A stretch of 64,000 nucleotides of DNA from CAIMUS01 sp046347625 (GTDB taxonomy: Bacteria > Pseudomonadota > Gammaproteobacteria > Competibacterales > Competibacteraceae), in assembly GCA_046347625.1 (NCBI GenBank), contig JAXMFU010000007.1, positions 186,001 through 250,000 of the forward strand, written 5' to 3'. Within the stretch, counting starts at the first letter, position 1. Each line of letters opens with the position of its first letter. Positions 13,873 to 22,014 of the stretch are shown piece after piece. A program made the translations under genes and the position numbers. Below the pieces are notes generated by a model. The model searched no databases and was not told where the DNA came from. It saw nothing but the letters and a program-made list of their open reading frames with translations.

Positions 13873-16767
13873 TTACGCTGTCTCCTCATAATCCGCCACC
13901 GGCGGACACGAACAAACCAGATGGCGATCGCCATAGACATTATCGATTCGTCCTACCGGCGGCCAGTATTTACGCTCCCTCAAGGAAGCCACCGGATAGG
14001 CCGCCTGTTCGCGCGAATAGGCATGATTCCATTCATCGGCCAGCACCTCCGCGGCCGTATGCGGCGCGTTATGTAAAGGATTGTCCTGGGCATCCCAGAC
14101 TCCCTGCTCGACCGCGCGAACCTCCTCGCGAATGGCGATCATTGCCTCGCAAAATCGCTCCAACTCGGCCTTGGATTCACTCTCGGTCGGCTCGGTCATC
14201 AGCGTTCCGGCCACGGGAAACGCCATGGTCGGCGCATGAAACCCATAATCGATCAGCCGCTTGGCTACATCCTCGGCACTGATCCCGGAGCTTTCCTGCA
14301 AGGGCCGCAGATCGATAATGCATTCATGGGCGACCATCCCGCCAGGACCGGTATACAGGACCGGATAATACGGAGACAGCCGTTTGGCAATGTAATTGGC
14401 ATTGAGAATGGCACATTGAGTCGCCCGCTTCAGCCCTTCCGGTCCCATCAATGCAATATAGACCCAACTGATCGGTAAAATCCCGGCGCTGCCCCAGGGT
14501 GCGGCGGCCACCGCGCCGATCTGCCGCTCTCCCCTGCCCTGCTCCAGTAGGCAATGCCCTGGCAGAAACGGCACCAAATGCGCCGCCACCGCCGTCGGAC
14601 CGACACCAGGACCGCCGCCACCGTGAGGAATGCAAAAAGTCTTGTGCAGATTTAAATGGGATACATCACCACCGAACCGGCCGGGCTTGCACAGACCAAC
14701 CAGGGCATTCAGATTGGCTCCGTCGATATAAACCTGACCGCCATGCCGATGCACGATATTGCAAATCTCGGTAATTCCCTCCTCGAACACCCCATGGGTG
14801 GAAGGATAGGTCACCATCAGCGCCGCCAGGCGGTCGCTGTACTGTTCCGCCTTGGCGCGTAGATCCGTGATATCGACATTACCGTTCCTATCGCACTGCA
14901 CGACCACCACCTCCATCCCCGCCATGTGCGCCGAGGCCGGATTGGTGCCATGCGCCGAACTCGGAATCAGGCAGATATTGCGATGGCCTTCACCGCGGCT
15001 GCGGTGATAAGCCTGAATGATCAGCAGACCGGTAAATTCGCCCTGTGAACCGGCATTCGGCTGTAAGGTGACAGCCGCATAACCGGTGCATTCGCACAGC
15101 CAGCTTTCCAGGTCGGCGATCAAGTGCTGATAACCGCGCGTCTGCTCCGCTGGTGCGAACGGATGGATGCTGCTGAATTGCTCCCAACTGATCGGCAGCA
15201 TCTCTGTGGCGGCATTCAATTTCATGGTGCAGGAACCCAGCGGGATCATCGCCCGGTCCAAGGCGATATCCTTATCCGCCAGCGAGCGAATATAGCGCAG
15301 CATCTCGGTTTCGCAGTGATAGCGGTGAAATACCGGATGCGTCAGGAAGGGACTGTTCCTCTGCAACGCAGCGGGTATTGGTTCGGGCGCCGTTGCATCG
15401 AGTTCCGCTACTGAAGGCATAGGCCCGCGCGAATCGCCGAAAATCTCCCATAAAGTCTCTACATCTTGGCGGGTCGTGGTCTCATCCAGAGACAGCCCGA
15501 CCGTATCGGTATCCACCTGCCGCAGATTGATCCGGCGCCGGCGCGCCGCCTCCAAAATAGCCTGGGTCTGTGGCCCGGTCCGCACCGTCAGCGTATCGAA
15601 ACAAGCCCGGGTCGGCACTTCCCAATCCAATTGCCTTAATCCCTCCGCCAGAATCGTGGTCAGACGATGTACCCGCTGTGCGATCATTTGCAATCCCTGC
15701 GGGCCGTGATAGACCGCGTACATCCCGGCCATGACCGCTAACAGCACCTGCGCCGTGCAGATATTGCTGGTCGCCTTCTCCCGGCGAATATGCTGCTCCC
15801 GGGTCTGCAACGCCAGCCGATAGGCTTTTCTCCCCTGGCGATCGATCGAAACCCCGACCAACCGTCCCGGCATCGAGCGCTTATGCGCATCTCGGGTCGC
15901 CATATAGGCCGCATGCGGGCCCCCGAATCCCAAGGGTATACCGAACCGTTGTGACGACCCGACGGCCACATCGACACCGAATTCACCTGGCGGCTTTAAC
16001 AGCGTCAGACTGAGCAGATCGGCTGCCACGGCCACCAGCCCCTTCTGGGCATGGACGGCGGCAACGACAGCACTATAGTCATGAATCTCACCGTCGGCGC
16101 CGGGATATTGCAGCAGGACGCCGAAAACTTCCTTACCCTCCAGCTCGGTGAAGGGGTCGCCGACCACGACCTCGATCCCCAGTGGTTGGGCCCGGGTTTG
16201 GATGACTTCGATAGTCTGTGGAAAGCAATCCCGAGCGACAAAAAAAGTCGAGCTACGATTCTTGCTGACCCGATGGCATAGCGCCATTGCCTCGGCTGCC
16301 GCCGTGGCTTCATCCAGTAAAGACGCGTTGGCCAATTCCATCCCGGTCAGATCCGTGGTCAAGGTCTGGAAGTTCAACAGAGCTTCCAGCCTCCCCTGGG
16401 AAATTTCCGGTTGATAGGGCGTATAGGCCGTATACCAGGCGGGGTTTTCCAGGATGGTTCGACGGATCACAGACGGCGTCAAGCAGTTGTAATAGCCCAG
16501 TCCGATCAGTGACTTGAAAACCTGATTCTGCTCGGCAATACGGCGCAGTTCGGCCAATACCACCGCTTCGGTCCGCCCTTCCTCCAGGGCCAGCGGGGTA
16601 TCTATCAGAATATTGGCGGGTACCACCCTGGCGGCCAGGGCGGCGAGCGACCCGACGCCTAAGGTTTCCAGCATTGCCGTCTGATCGGTCGGGTCAGGGC
16701 CGATATGACGGCCGATAAAGTCATTCCGTTGCTCCAGTTCTTCCAACGAGCGCCTTGGATGCGACAT
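13873..16767 (-). CDS. gcvP: Glycine dehydrogenase (decarboxylating), P protein
   Basis: The ATG at 16767 follows GGAGATACC and gives MSHPRRSLEELEQRNDFIGR, the normal start; the product is 964 residues, the single-chain homodimeric form. The PLP lysine lies in SHLNLHKTFCIPHGGGGPGV; AHGTNPASAHMAGM and DGANLNALVG are further P-protein motifs. P protein decarboxylates glycine and loads the aminomethyl group on lipoyl GcvH. gcvT lies 2 kb away on the same strand. gcvH is not in the window, so the pathway is split. Confidence 0.97.
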   Translation of the reverse strand: MSHPRRSLEELEQRNDFIGRHIGPDPTDQTAMLETLGVGSLAALAARVVPANILIDTPLALEEGRTEAVVLAELRRIAEQNQVFKSLIGLGYYNCLTPSVIRRTILENPAWYTAYTPYQPEISQGRLEALLNFQTLTTDLTGMELANASLLDEATAAAEAMALCHRVSKNRSSTFFVARDCFPQTIEVIQTRAQPLGIEVVVGDPFTELEGKEVFGVLLQYPGADGEIHDYSAVVAAVHAQKGLVAVAADLLSLTLLKPPGEFGVDVAVGSSQRFGIPLGFGGPHAAYMATRDAHKRSMPGRLVGVSIDRQGRKAYRLALQTREQHIRREKATSNICTAQVLLAVMAGMYAVYHGPQGLQMIAQRVHRLTTILAEGLRQLDWEVPTRACFDTLTVRTGPQTQAILEAARRRRINLRQVDTDTVGLSLDETTTRQDVETLWEIFGDSRGPMPSVAELDATAPEPIPAALQRNSPFLTHPVFHRYHCETEMLRYIRSLADKDIALDRAMIPLGSCTMKLNAATEMLPISWEQFSSIHPFAPAEQTRGYQHLIADLESWLCECTGYAAVTLQPNAGSQGEFTGLLIIQAYHRSRGEGHRNICLIPSSAHGTNPASAHMAGMEVVVVQCDRNGNVDITDLRAKAEQYSDRLAALMVTYPSTHGVFEEGITEICNIVHRHGGQVYIDGANLNALVGLCKPGRFGGDVSHLNLHKTFCIPHGGGGPGVGPTAVAAHLVPFLPGHCLLEQGRGERQIGAVAAAPWGSAGILPISWVYIALMGPEGLKRATQCAILNANYIAKRLSPYYPVLYTGPGGMVAHECIIDLRPLQESSGISAEDVAKRLIDYGFHAPTMAFPVAGTLMTEPTESESKAELERFCEAMIAIREEVRAVEQGVWDAQDNPLHNAPHTAAEVLADEWNHAYSREQAAYPVASLRERKYWPPVGRIDNVYGDRHLVCSCPPVADYEETA

Positions 16768-16856
16768 CGGTATCTCCGGTATGGGTCTGGGGTGCGGGGA
16801 AATCAAAACTATATGAAAACTGACTGTTTGAATAAACTATTTTTGCCTACCAGCAG

Positions 16857-16975
16857 GGTGCGTCCCACGCACCGTTTGTGCTCCTGGGAGCGCCGGCGTC
16901 CTCGCCGGCCTCAAACCGGCCGTTGGCCGGTGTTTCCAGGAGCGGGCGAGGACGCCGGTGCTTCCAGACACCGCC
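16857..16975. repeat. Compound repeat between gcvP and yqhA-like gene
   Basis: Contains GGGTGCGTCCCACGCACC followed by CCTGGGAGCGCCGGCGTCCT..CGCCGGCC (16883-16910) and, inverted, AGGAGCGGGCGAGGACGCCGG. The 28-bp unit 16883-16910 is found exactly inside the coding region of the NACHT-FGE gene at 28635-28662. Confidence 0.6.
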
Positions 16976-17025
16976 TTGGATTTCAGGTATTATTATAAAA
17001 TTGTTCGCGTCCAGAGTCAGTTGCA

Positions 17026-17547
17026 ATGCTTAGAACATTCGAAGGCTTTATCGAAACTTTTATCTTTAAGAGCCGTTGGCTACTGGTCCCTTTGTATTTG
17101 GGGCTGGTTTCGGTCTTGATCATCCTGGTGCTTGAATTTGCCCAGAAACTCAGTTTTACCAAGCAGTTCTTCGAACTAAGCTATACCGAAGTTGTCGTTA
17201 ATGTTCTCACCCTGGTCGATATTGTACTTATTGCTAACCTGGTCATTATGGTTATGTTTAGTGGATATGAAACCTTCATATCGAAATTAGATATTATCGA
17301 TGGCAACAAAGAAGGCATGGAACGACTCGATTGGATGGGTAAAGTCAGCTATAGTGATATTAAGTTGAAGATTATTGGTTCTATTGTAGCTATTTCCGCC
17401 GTCGAGTTGCTAAAGGTTTTGTTCAATATTGCTAATATTTCCCAGGAGAAGGTCATCGGCATGATAGCAATACACTTGACGCTGACAGTTTCGGGGGTGT
17501 TGTTTGCATTGATGGAGCGTTTGATGCATGGTGCTCGGCTGGATTAG
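17026..17547 (+). CDS. YqhA/UPF0114-family inner-membrane protein (TIGR00645)
   Basis: A 173-residue protein with four predicted transmembrane segments: LLVPLYLGLVSVLIILVLEF, VVVNVLTLVDIVLIANLVIM, IIGSIVAISAVELLKVLFNI and MIAIHLTLTVSGVLFALMER. The N-terminal ESRW-like FIFKSRWLLVPLYLGL and the central MVMFSGYETFISKLDI are hallmark segments of the family. The function of the family is not established. It stands alone on the plus strand. Confidence 0.85.
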   Translation: MLRTFEGFIETFIFKSRWLLVPLYLGLVSVLIILVLEFAQKLSFTKQFFELSYTEVVVNVLTLVDIVLIANLVIMVMFSGYETFISKLDIIDGNKEGMERLDWMGKVSYSDIKLKIIGSIVAISAVELLKVLFNIANISQEKVIGMIAIHLTLTVSGVLFALMERLMHGARLD

Positions 17548-17570
17548 TTTCTGTTTTTTGGGAGTTTTCA

Positions 17571-17590
17571 AAAGATGATGGTATAAAAAG
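17571..17590. repeat. AAAGATGATGATATAAAATGGG-like short motif
   Basis: AAAGATGATGGTATAAAAAG just after the yqhA-like stop. Related copies at 21956-21980, 29466-29485, 29802-29826 and 36388-36411, all between genes. Confidence 0.45.
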
Positions 17591-17591
17591 T

Positions 17592-18884
17592 CTAATCATT
17601 TTGCCTGGACGCAATCAATACTTTGTCGATACGGAAACCGTCCATATCCATCACCTCGAAACGGAAACCCGCCAGATCGAAATGATCCCCGGCTTTGGGT
17701 ATTTCCGCAAAATGATTCAGCAGCAGTCCGGCAACGGTATGGAAATCCTCCTCATGTGGCAGGCTGCGTAGCTTTAACAATTCTTTCAGTTCATCGACAG
17801 CCAGACTGCCATCCACTAGCCAGGAGCCATCCTCCCGCCGGGTAATTTCAGGGGTTGTGCTATCGTCTTCCCGCACCATTTCGCCGACGATCGATTCCAG
17901 AATATCGGTGGCCGTCACCAGTCCCTCCAGATTGCCGTATTCATCGATGACCAGGGCCATTTTCAAAGCCGATCGCTTGATCAGTTCCAAGACCTCCAGC
18001 GCCCCGACGGTATCGGGCACGATGACCGGTTCCCGCAACATGCCTTCCAGAGCCAACCCCCTACCCTCCAGACTGGCTATCAATAAATCCTTGGCTTGGA
18101 TCACACCGATGACTTCATCGATATTGCCGCGGCCAACAGGAAAGCGGGAATGCCGGCTATCTCGTAAACACTGCAAAGTCTCCGTAGGATCGTCATTCAA
18201 ATCCAGCCAGACGACATCCGGTCGCGGCGTCATGATCATCCGCACCGGCCGATCCGCCAAGCGCATCACACCACTGATCATGGCCTGCTCCGCCGGCTCG
18301 ACGACACCGGCCCTGGTCGCCTCGGCGAGCAGGGTCCTGATTTCCTCATCGGTGATCTGATTTGCCGAAGCGCCGGTGCCACCCAGCAGGCGCAATACCA
18401 GCCGGGTGGAAGCATCCAATACCCATACCACCGGTGAAGCCAGCCAGGCCAGCAACATCATGGGCCGTGCCACCGCCGCCGCGATCCGTTCGGGATTACG
18501 CAGTGCCAGATGTTTCGGCACCAGTTCGCCGATGATCAGGGAAAGATAGGTAATAGCCGCGACGACCAATCCCAGTGACAGGCCATTAGCAATGCCGGCC
18601 ACGGCTGGGAACTGTCGCAGCCAATCGCCCAATCCCTGGGCCAACGTGGCGCCGCTGTAGGCGCCGGCGAAAATACCGATCAAAGTAATCCCGGTCTGTA
18701 CCGTGGACAAAAGTCGGCCCGGCTCGGCGGCCAATCCGAGCGCCGCCCGTGCACCCCGGTTGCCGGCTTCGGCCAGTGGTTGCAGTCGGGCCTTGCGGAC
18801 CGAGACTACGGCCAGTTCCGACATCGCGAAGAAGCCGTTCAATATCATCAGCAGGATAACGATGATCAGCTCGAGCGTAATCAT
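17592..18884 (-). CDS. CNNM/CorC/HlyC-type membrane protein with CBS domains
   Basis: A 430-residue protein: N-terminal DUF21/CNNM membrane domain (ITLELIIVILLMILNGFFAM, GITLIGIFAGAYSGATLAQG, LSLGLVVAAITYLSLIIGEL), a CBS pair (PRPDVVWLDLNDDPTETLQC to IVGEMV) and a CorC_HlyC C-terminal domain (GSWLVDGSLAVDELKELL). Members are thought to act in Mg/Co ion transport; 'hemolysin' is a historical name. It ends 7 bp from the gcvT gene side and is read in the same direction, so they may be co-transcribed. Confidence 0.9.
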   Translation of the reverse strand: MITLELIIVILLMILNGFFAMSELAVVSVRKARLQPLAEAGNRGARAALGLAAEPGRLLSTVQTGITLIGIFAGAYSGATLAQGLGDWLRQFPAVAGIANGLSLGLVVAAITYLSLIIGELVPKHLALRNPERIAAAVARPMMLLAWLASPVVWVLDASTRLVLRLLGGTGASANQITDEEIRTLLAEATRAGVVEPAEQAMISGVMRLADRPVRMIMTPRPDVVWLDLNDDPTETLQCLRDSRHSRFPVGRGNIDEVIGVIQAKDLLIASLEGRGLALEGMLREPVIVPDTVGALEVLELIKRSALKMALVIDEYGNLEGLVTATDILESIVGEMVREDDSTTPEITRREDGSWLVDGSLAVDELKELLKLRSLPHEEDFHTVAGLLLNHFAEIPKAGDHFDLAGFRFEVMDMDGFRIDKVLIASRQND

Positions 18885-18890
18885 GGATTT

Positions 18891-20015
18891 TCAGCCACGA
18901 TAATAGCGATGCGGTGCAAACGGCAGTTTCGCCACCCTTACGGGCAGGGGTTTGCCACGCACCACCGCTTGCAGTTCGGTTCCCACCCGGGAATACGGCA
19001 GTTCCACATAGCCCATCGCCACCGGCCAGCCTACCGTGGGACCGAAGCCGCCACTGGTAATAGTACCGACCTTTTCGCCTTGATCGTTCAGCAACTCGGC
19101 ACCGTCCCGAACCGGTGCCCGGCCTTCGGGCCGAATACCGACCCGCAAGCGGGTCACCCCTTCCGTCAGTTGCCGCAGAATCACTGCATCGCCGGGGAAA
19201 CCGCCTTCCCGCTCACCACCGGTACGGCGAACCTTGGACAGCACCCACTTTAAGTTGGCCTCCACCGGCGTGGTCGTGGTATCGATATCATGACCATACA
19301 GGCATAGTCCGGCTTCCAGCCGCAGCGAATCGCGCGCACCCAGACCCGCCGGCGCCACTTCTTCCTGCTCCCATAAGAGTCGGGCCAGGGTTTCCGCCTG
19401 TGCCGCGGGAACCGAAATCTCGAAGCCATCCTCGCCGGTATAACCGGACCGGGTAACGAAACAATCGATTCCCGCAATGCGCGCCTGATCTCCCTTCATA
19501 AACACCAGCCGGGTCAGTTCCGGCGCCAGCCTGGCCATGACCTGTACCGCTTTTGGACCCTGAAGCGCCAACAGCGCATGTTCACTCAATACTTCGATCC
19601 GGCAGCGGTCCGAAAGCGTGTGCAGATGCGCGATGTCCTGCTCCTTGCAGGCGGCGTTGACCACCACGAACAGATGGTCGCCGGCATTGGTAATCATCAG
19701 ATCGTCCAGAATCCCACCGCTGTCGCTGGTAAACAGGGCATAGCGTTGTTGGCCGACCGGTAAATCGATCACATCCACCGGCACCAGACTTTCCAATGCC
19801 GCTGCCGCCCCCTCCCCGCTCAGTCTGATCTGTCCCATGTGTGAGACATCGAACAAGCTCGCCAGGGTACGGGTGTGTCGATGCTCCTTGATAATCCCGC
19901 CTGGATACTGCACCGGCATGTCGTAGCCGGCAAAAGGCACCATGCGGGCGCCCAGTTCCAGGTGCAGCGCATGGAGGGGAGTTCTTGCCAAGGGACCGGA
20001 AGGCTGCTCGCTCAT
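18891..20015 (-). CDS. gcvT: Aminomethyltransferase, glycine cleavage T protein
   Basis: The ATG at 20015 (GGAG upstream) gives a 374-residue T protein. Conserved features: MVPFAGYDMPVQYPGGIIKE, LFDVSHMGQIRLSGEGAAA with the folate-site region, GYTGEDGFEISVP, and the C-terminal barrel VGIRPEGRAPVRDGAEL. It transfers the methylene group from aminomethyl-lipoyl GcvH to tetrahydrofolate. It is separated from gcvP by the yqhA-like and CorC-like genes, unlike the usual gcvTHP operon. Confidence 0.96.
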   Translation of the reverse strand: MSEQPSGPLARTPLHALHLELGARMVPFAGYDMPVQYPGGIIKEHRHTRTLASLFDVSHMGQIRLSGEGAAAALESLVPVDVIDLPVGQQRYALFTSDSGGILDDLMITNAGDHLFVVVNAACKEQDIAHLHTLSDRCRIEVLSEHALLALQGPKAVQVMARLAPELTRLVFMKGDQARIAGIDCFVTRSGYTGEDGFEISVPAAQAETLARLLWEQEEVAPAGLGARDSLRLEAGLCLYGHDIDTTTTPVEANLKWVLSKVRRTGGEREGGFPGDAVILRQLTEGVTRLRVGIRPEGRAPVRDGAELLNDQGEKVGTITSGGFGPTVGWPVAMGYVELPYSRVGTELQAVVRGKPLPVRVAKLPFAPHRYYRG

Positions 20016-20087
20016 GAGGGTTCTCCAGTAGATAATGGCCACTCAGGGTAACGAAATACCCTTTGGCCTGAAAGTAACTTACCAGGC

Positions 20088-21290
20088 TTATATTACTGTA
20101 AAACCGGTTGCCTGGATGGTATCGATCAGTTCCCGCACATGGGTGCCTCCCTGGGTTTCCAACAGCAGTTCCACTTCCACCTGACCGAGTTGGACGTCGG
20201 TGACAGGCCGGCTTTGAGAAAGATCGAAGATATTCGCACCCCGGCCGGCGATGGCGGTCGCGAGCCGGGCGATACTGCCGGGCATATCCGGCACGATGAC
20301 GCGGATTCGAGCCAGCCGGCCGTCAATTTCCAGTCCTCTTTCGATGATCCGCGACAACAGCGTCATATCGATATTGCCGCCGCTCAGCACGACCACCACG
20401 TGTTTGCCCTCGAGATCGGCGATCTTGCGCTGATACAAAGCGGCGAAACCGACCGCCCCGGCGCCTTCCACCAGTGTCTTTTCCCGTTCCAACAGAATCA
20501 GAATGGCATTGGCGATCTCCTCCTCGCTGACGGTCGCGATAGCTTCCACGTAATCCCTGACAATAGGAAAAGTATGCTCACCTACTCTGGCGACGCAGAT
20601 ACCATCCGCCAGCGTCTTGGCGGCGGGCAGTGTCTTTACCTGTCCGCATTCCAGGCAGGCTTTCATGGCCGGCAGCCGGGCGGTTTCGACGCCGATAAGT
20701 CGCACCTCCGGGCGTTGGGATTTAATCGCGGTCGCGATACCGGCAATCAGGCCACCGCCACCGATAGGCACGATGACCGTGTCCAGATCGGAGACTTGTT
20801 CCAGCAATTCAAGGCCGATAGTGCCCTGCCCGGCAATCACCAGGGGGTCATCGAAAGCATGGATAAACGTATAGCCGTGTTCTCTTTGTAACGTCTGCGC
20901 TCTGTCGAAAGCGTCATCGTAGCCGCTGCCGTGCAGCATGATTTCCGCCCCCAGTTCCTGGGTACCACGGATTTTGGCCAGCGGCGTAGTCTCCGGCATG
21001 ACGATGACAGCCTTGCTACCCAGAACTTGGGCGGCGCGGGCTACGCCCTGGGCATGGTTGCCGGCGGACGCGGCAATCACCCCGGCGGCGCGCTGAGTCT
21101 CGGTCAATGACAGCATCTTGTTCAGCGCCCCCCGTTCCTTGAACGAGCCGGTCATTTGCAGGTTTTCCAGCTTGAGGAACAATCGGCAACCAGTCATCCG
21201 GCTCAAGGTTTCGGTACAGGCGCAGGGCGAGAGGTAAACGCGGTCCCGGATGCGTCGGCGGGCGGTTTCGATATCGGTCAGGGTGATCAT
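20088..21290 (-). CDS. ilvA: Threonine ammonia-lyase with ACT-like regulatory domain
   Basis: A 400-residue PLP enzyme. FLKLENLQMTGSFKERGALN contains the PLP-binding Lys; SAGNHAQGVA is the phosphate/substrate loop and VPIGGGGLIAG the glycine-rich loop. The C-terminal ~80 residues (IRVIVPDMPGSIARLATAI) form a single ACT-like domain, as in the ~400-residue class of threonine dehydratases. It converts threonine to 2-oxobutanoate for isoleucine synthesis or catabolism. It lies upstream of gcvT on the same strand. Confidence 0.92.
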   Translation of the reverse strand: MITLTDIETARRRIRDRVYLSPCACTETLSRMTGCRLFLKLENLQMTGSFKERGALNKMLSLTETQRAAGVIAASAGNHAQGVARAAQVLGSKAVIVMPETTPLAKIRGTQELGAEIMLHGSGYDDAFDRAQTLQREHGYTFIHAFDDPLVIAGQGTIGLELLEQVSDLDTVIVPIGGGGLIAGIATAIKSQRPEVRLIGVETARLPAMKACLECGQVKTLPAAKTLADGICVARVGEHTFPIVRDYVEAIATVSEEEIANAILILLEREKTLVEGAGAVGFAALYQRKIADLEGKHVVVVLSGGNIDMTLLSRIIERGLEIDGRLARIRVIVPDMPGSIARLATAIAGRGANIFDLSQSRPVTDVQLGQVEVELLLETQGGTHVRELIDTIQATGFTVI

Positions 21291-21395
21291 TGCTCATGGT
21301 TCGCTAGGCTGGGCTTGTCGTATTAAACCCTACTGGCACAAGACTGGCTATTTGATACTATCCTTTTATATTCGTAGAGATCTATCGAGGCTGGA

Positions 21396-21938
21396 ATGAC
21401 TGCTCTCAAGCAACCTGAATTCATAAGCATTACGGACTATCTCGAAGCCGAAAGGCATAGCCCGCTCAAACATGAGTATGTGGATGGCCATGTCTATGCG
21501 ATGACCGGGACCAGCAAGGTGCATAACCTGATCGTCGGCAACCTGGCGGGGGTTCTGCGCAATCACTTGCGGGGTGGACCCTGTCAGGTATACACCTCGG
21601 ATATTAAAGTTCAAGCTGGGAACCGGTTCTATTATCCCGATGTAGTCGTCGCTTGCCCGCCTAGTGACGATCCTTATGTGGAAACCAACCCTCTCCTGAT
21701 TATCGAAGTGCTGTCAGACTCTACCGAGCGGATCGATCGGGAAGAGAAGCGCTTGGCATACCAGTCGATAGCTACTTTGCAGGAATATGTGCTGGTGTCG
21801 CAGGATCACCGGGAAATTCGGCTTTATCGGCGCTCGAGTGAAGGATGGATCAAGGAACAGTATGCTGCTGGTAGCCGCCTGATGCTGGCTTCGATAGCTC
21901 TTGACTTCCTGATTGAGTATATCTACGAGGGTGTATGA
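21396..21938 (+). CDS. Uma2-family (DUF820) putative restriction-endonuclease-like protein
   Basis: A 180-residue protein with the PD-(D/E)xK-like core of Uma2 proteins: LKHEYVDGHVYAMTGTSKVH, VYTSDIKVQAGNRFYYPDVV (catalytic Asp) and LLIIEVLSDSTERIDREEK (E-x-L...K). The family is very common in cyanobacteria and other bacteria, and its function is not settled. It lies between ilvA and the STAND-protein accessory region, divergent from ilvA. Confidence 0.88.
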   Translation: MTALKQPEFISITDYLEAERHSPLKHEYVDGHVYAMTGTSKVHNLIVGNLAGVLRNHLRGGPCQVYTSDIKVQAGNRFYYPDVVVACPPSDDPYVETNPLLIIEVLSDSTERIDREEKRLAYQSIATLQEYVLVSQDHREIRLYRRSSEGWIKEQYAAGSRLMLASIALDFLIEYIYEGV

Positions 21939-21955
21939 GTTTGGTGGTTTGGAAT

Positions 21956-21980
21956 TAAAGAAGATGATATAACATGGGTA
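21956..21980. repeat. AAAGAAGATGATATAACATGGG motif
   Basis: Copy of the short motif also found at 17571, 29466, 29802 and 36388; here it lies in the gap between the convergent Uma2 and TIR-NACHT-FGE genes. Confidence 0.45.
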
Positions 21981-22014
21981 AAAATGGCGCGGAAAAGACA
22001 TCAGCAATCAGAAT

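Noticed and set aside
16768..17025. Glycine riboswitch before gcvP
   Set aside because: The leader contains only dispersed repeats; no paired glycine-aptamer cores were visible.
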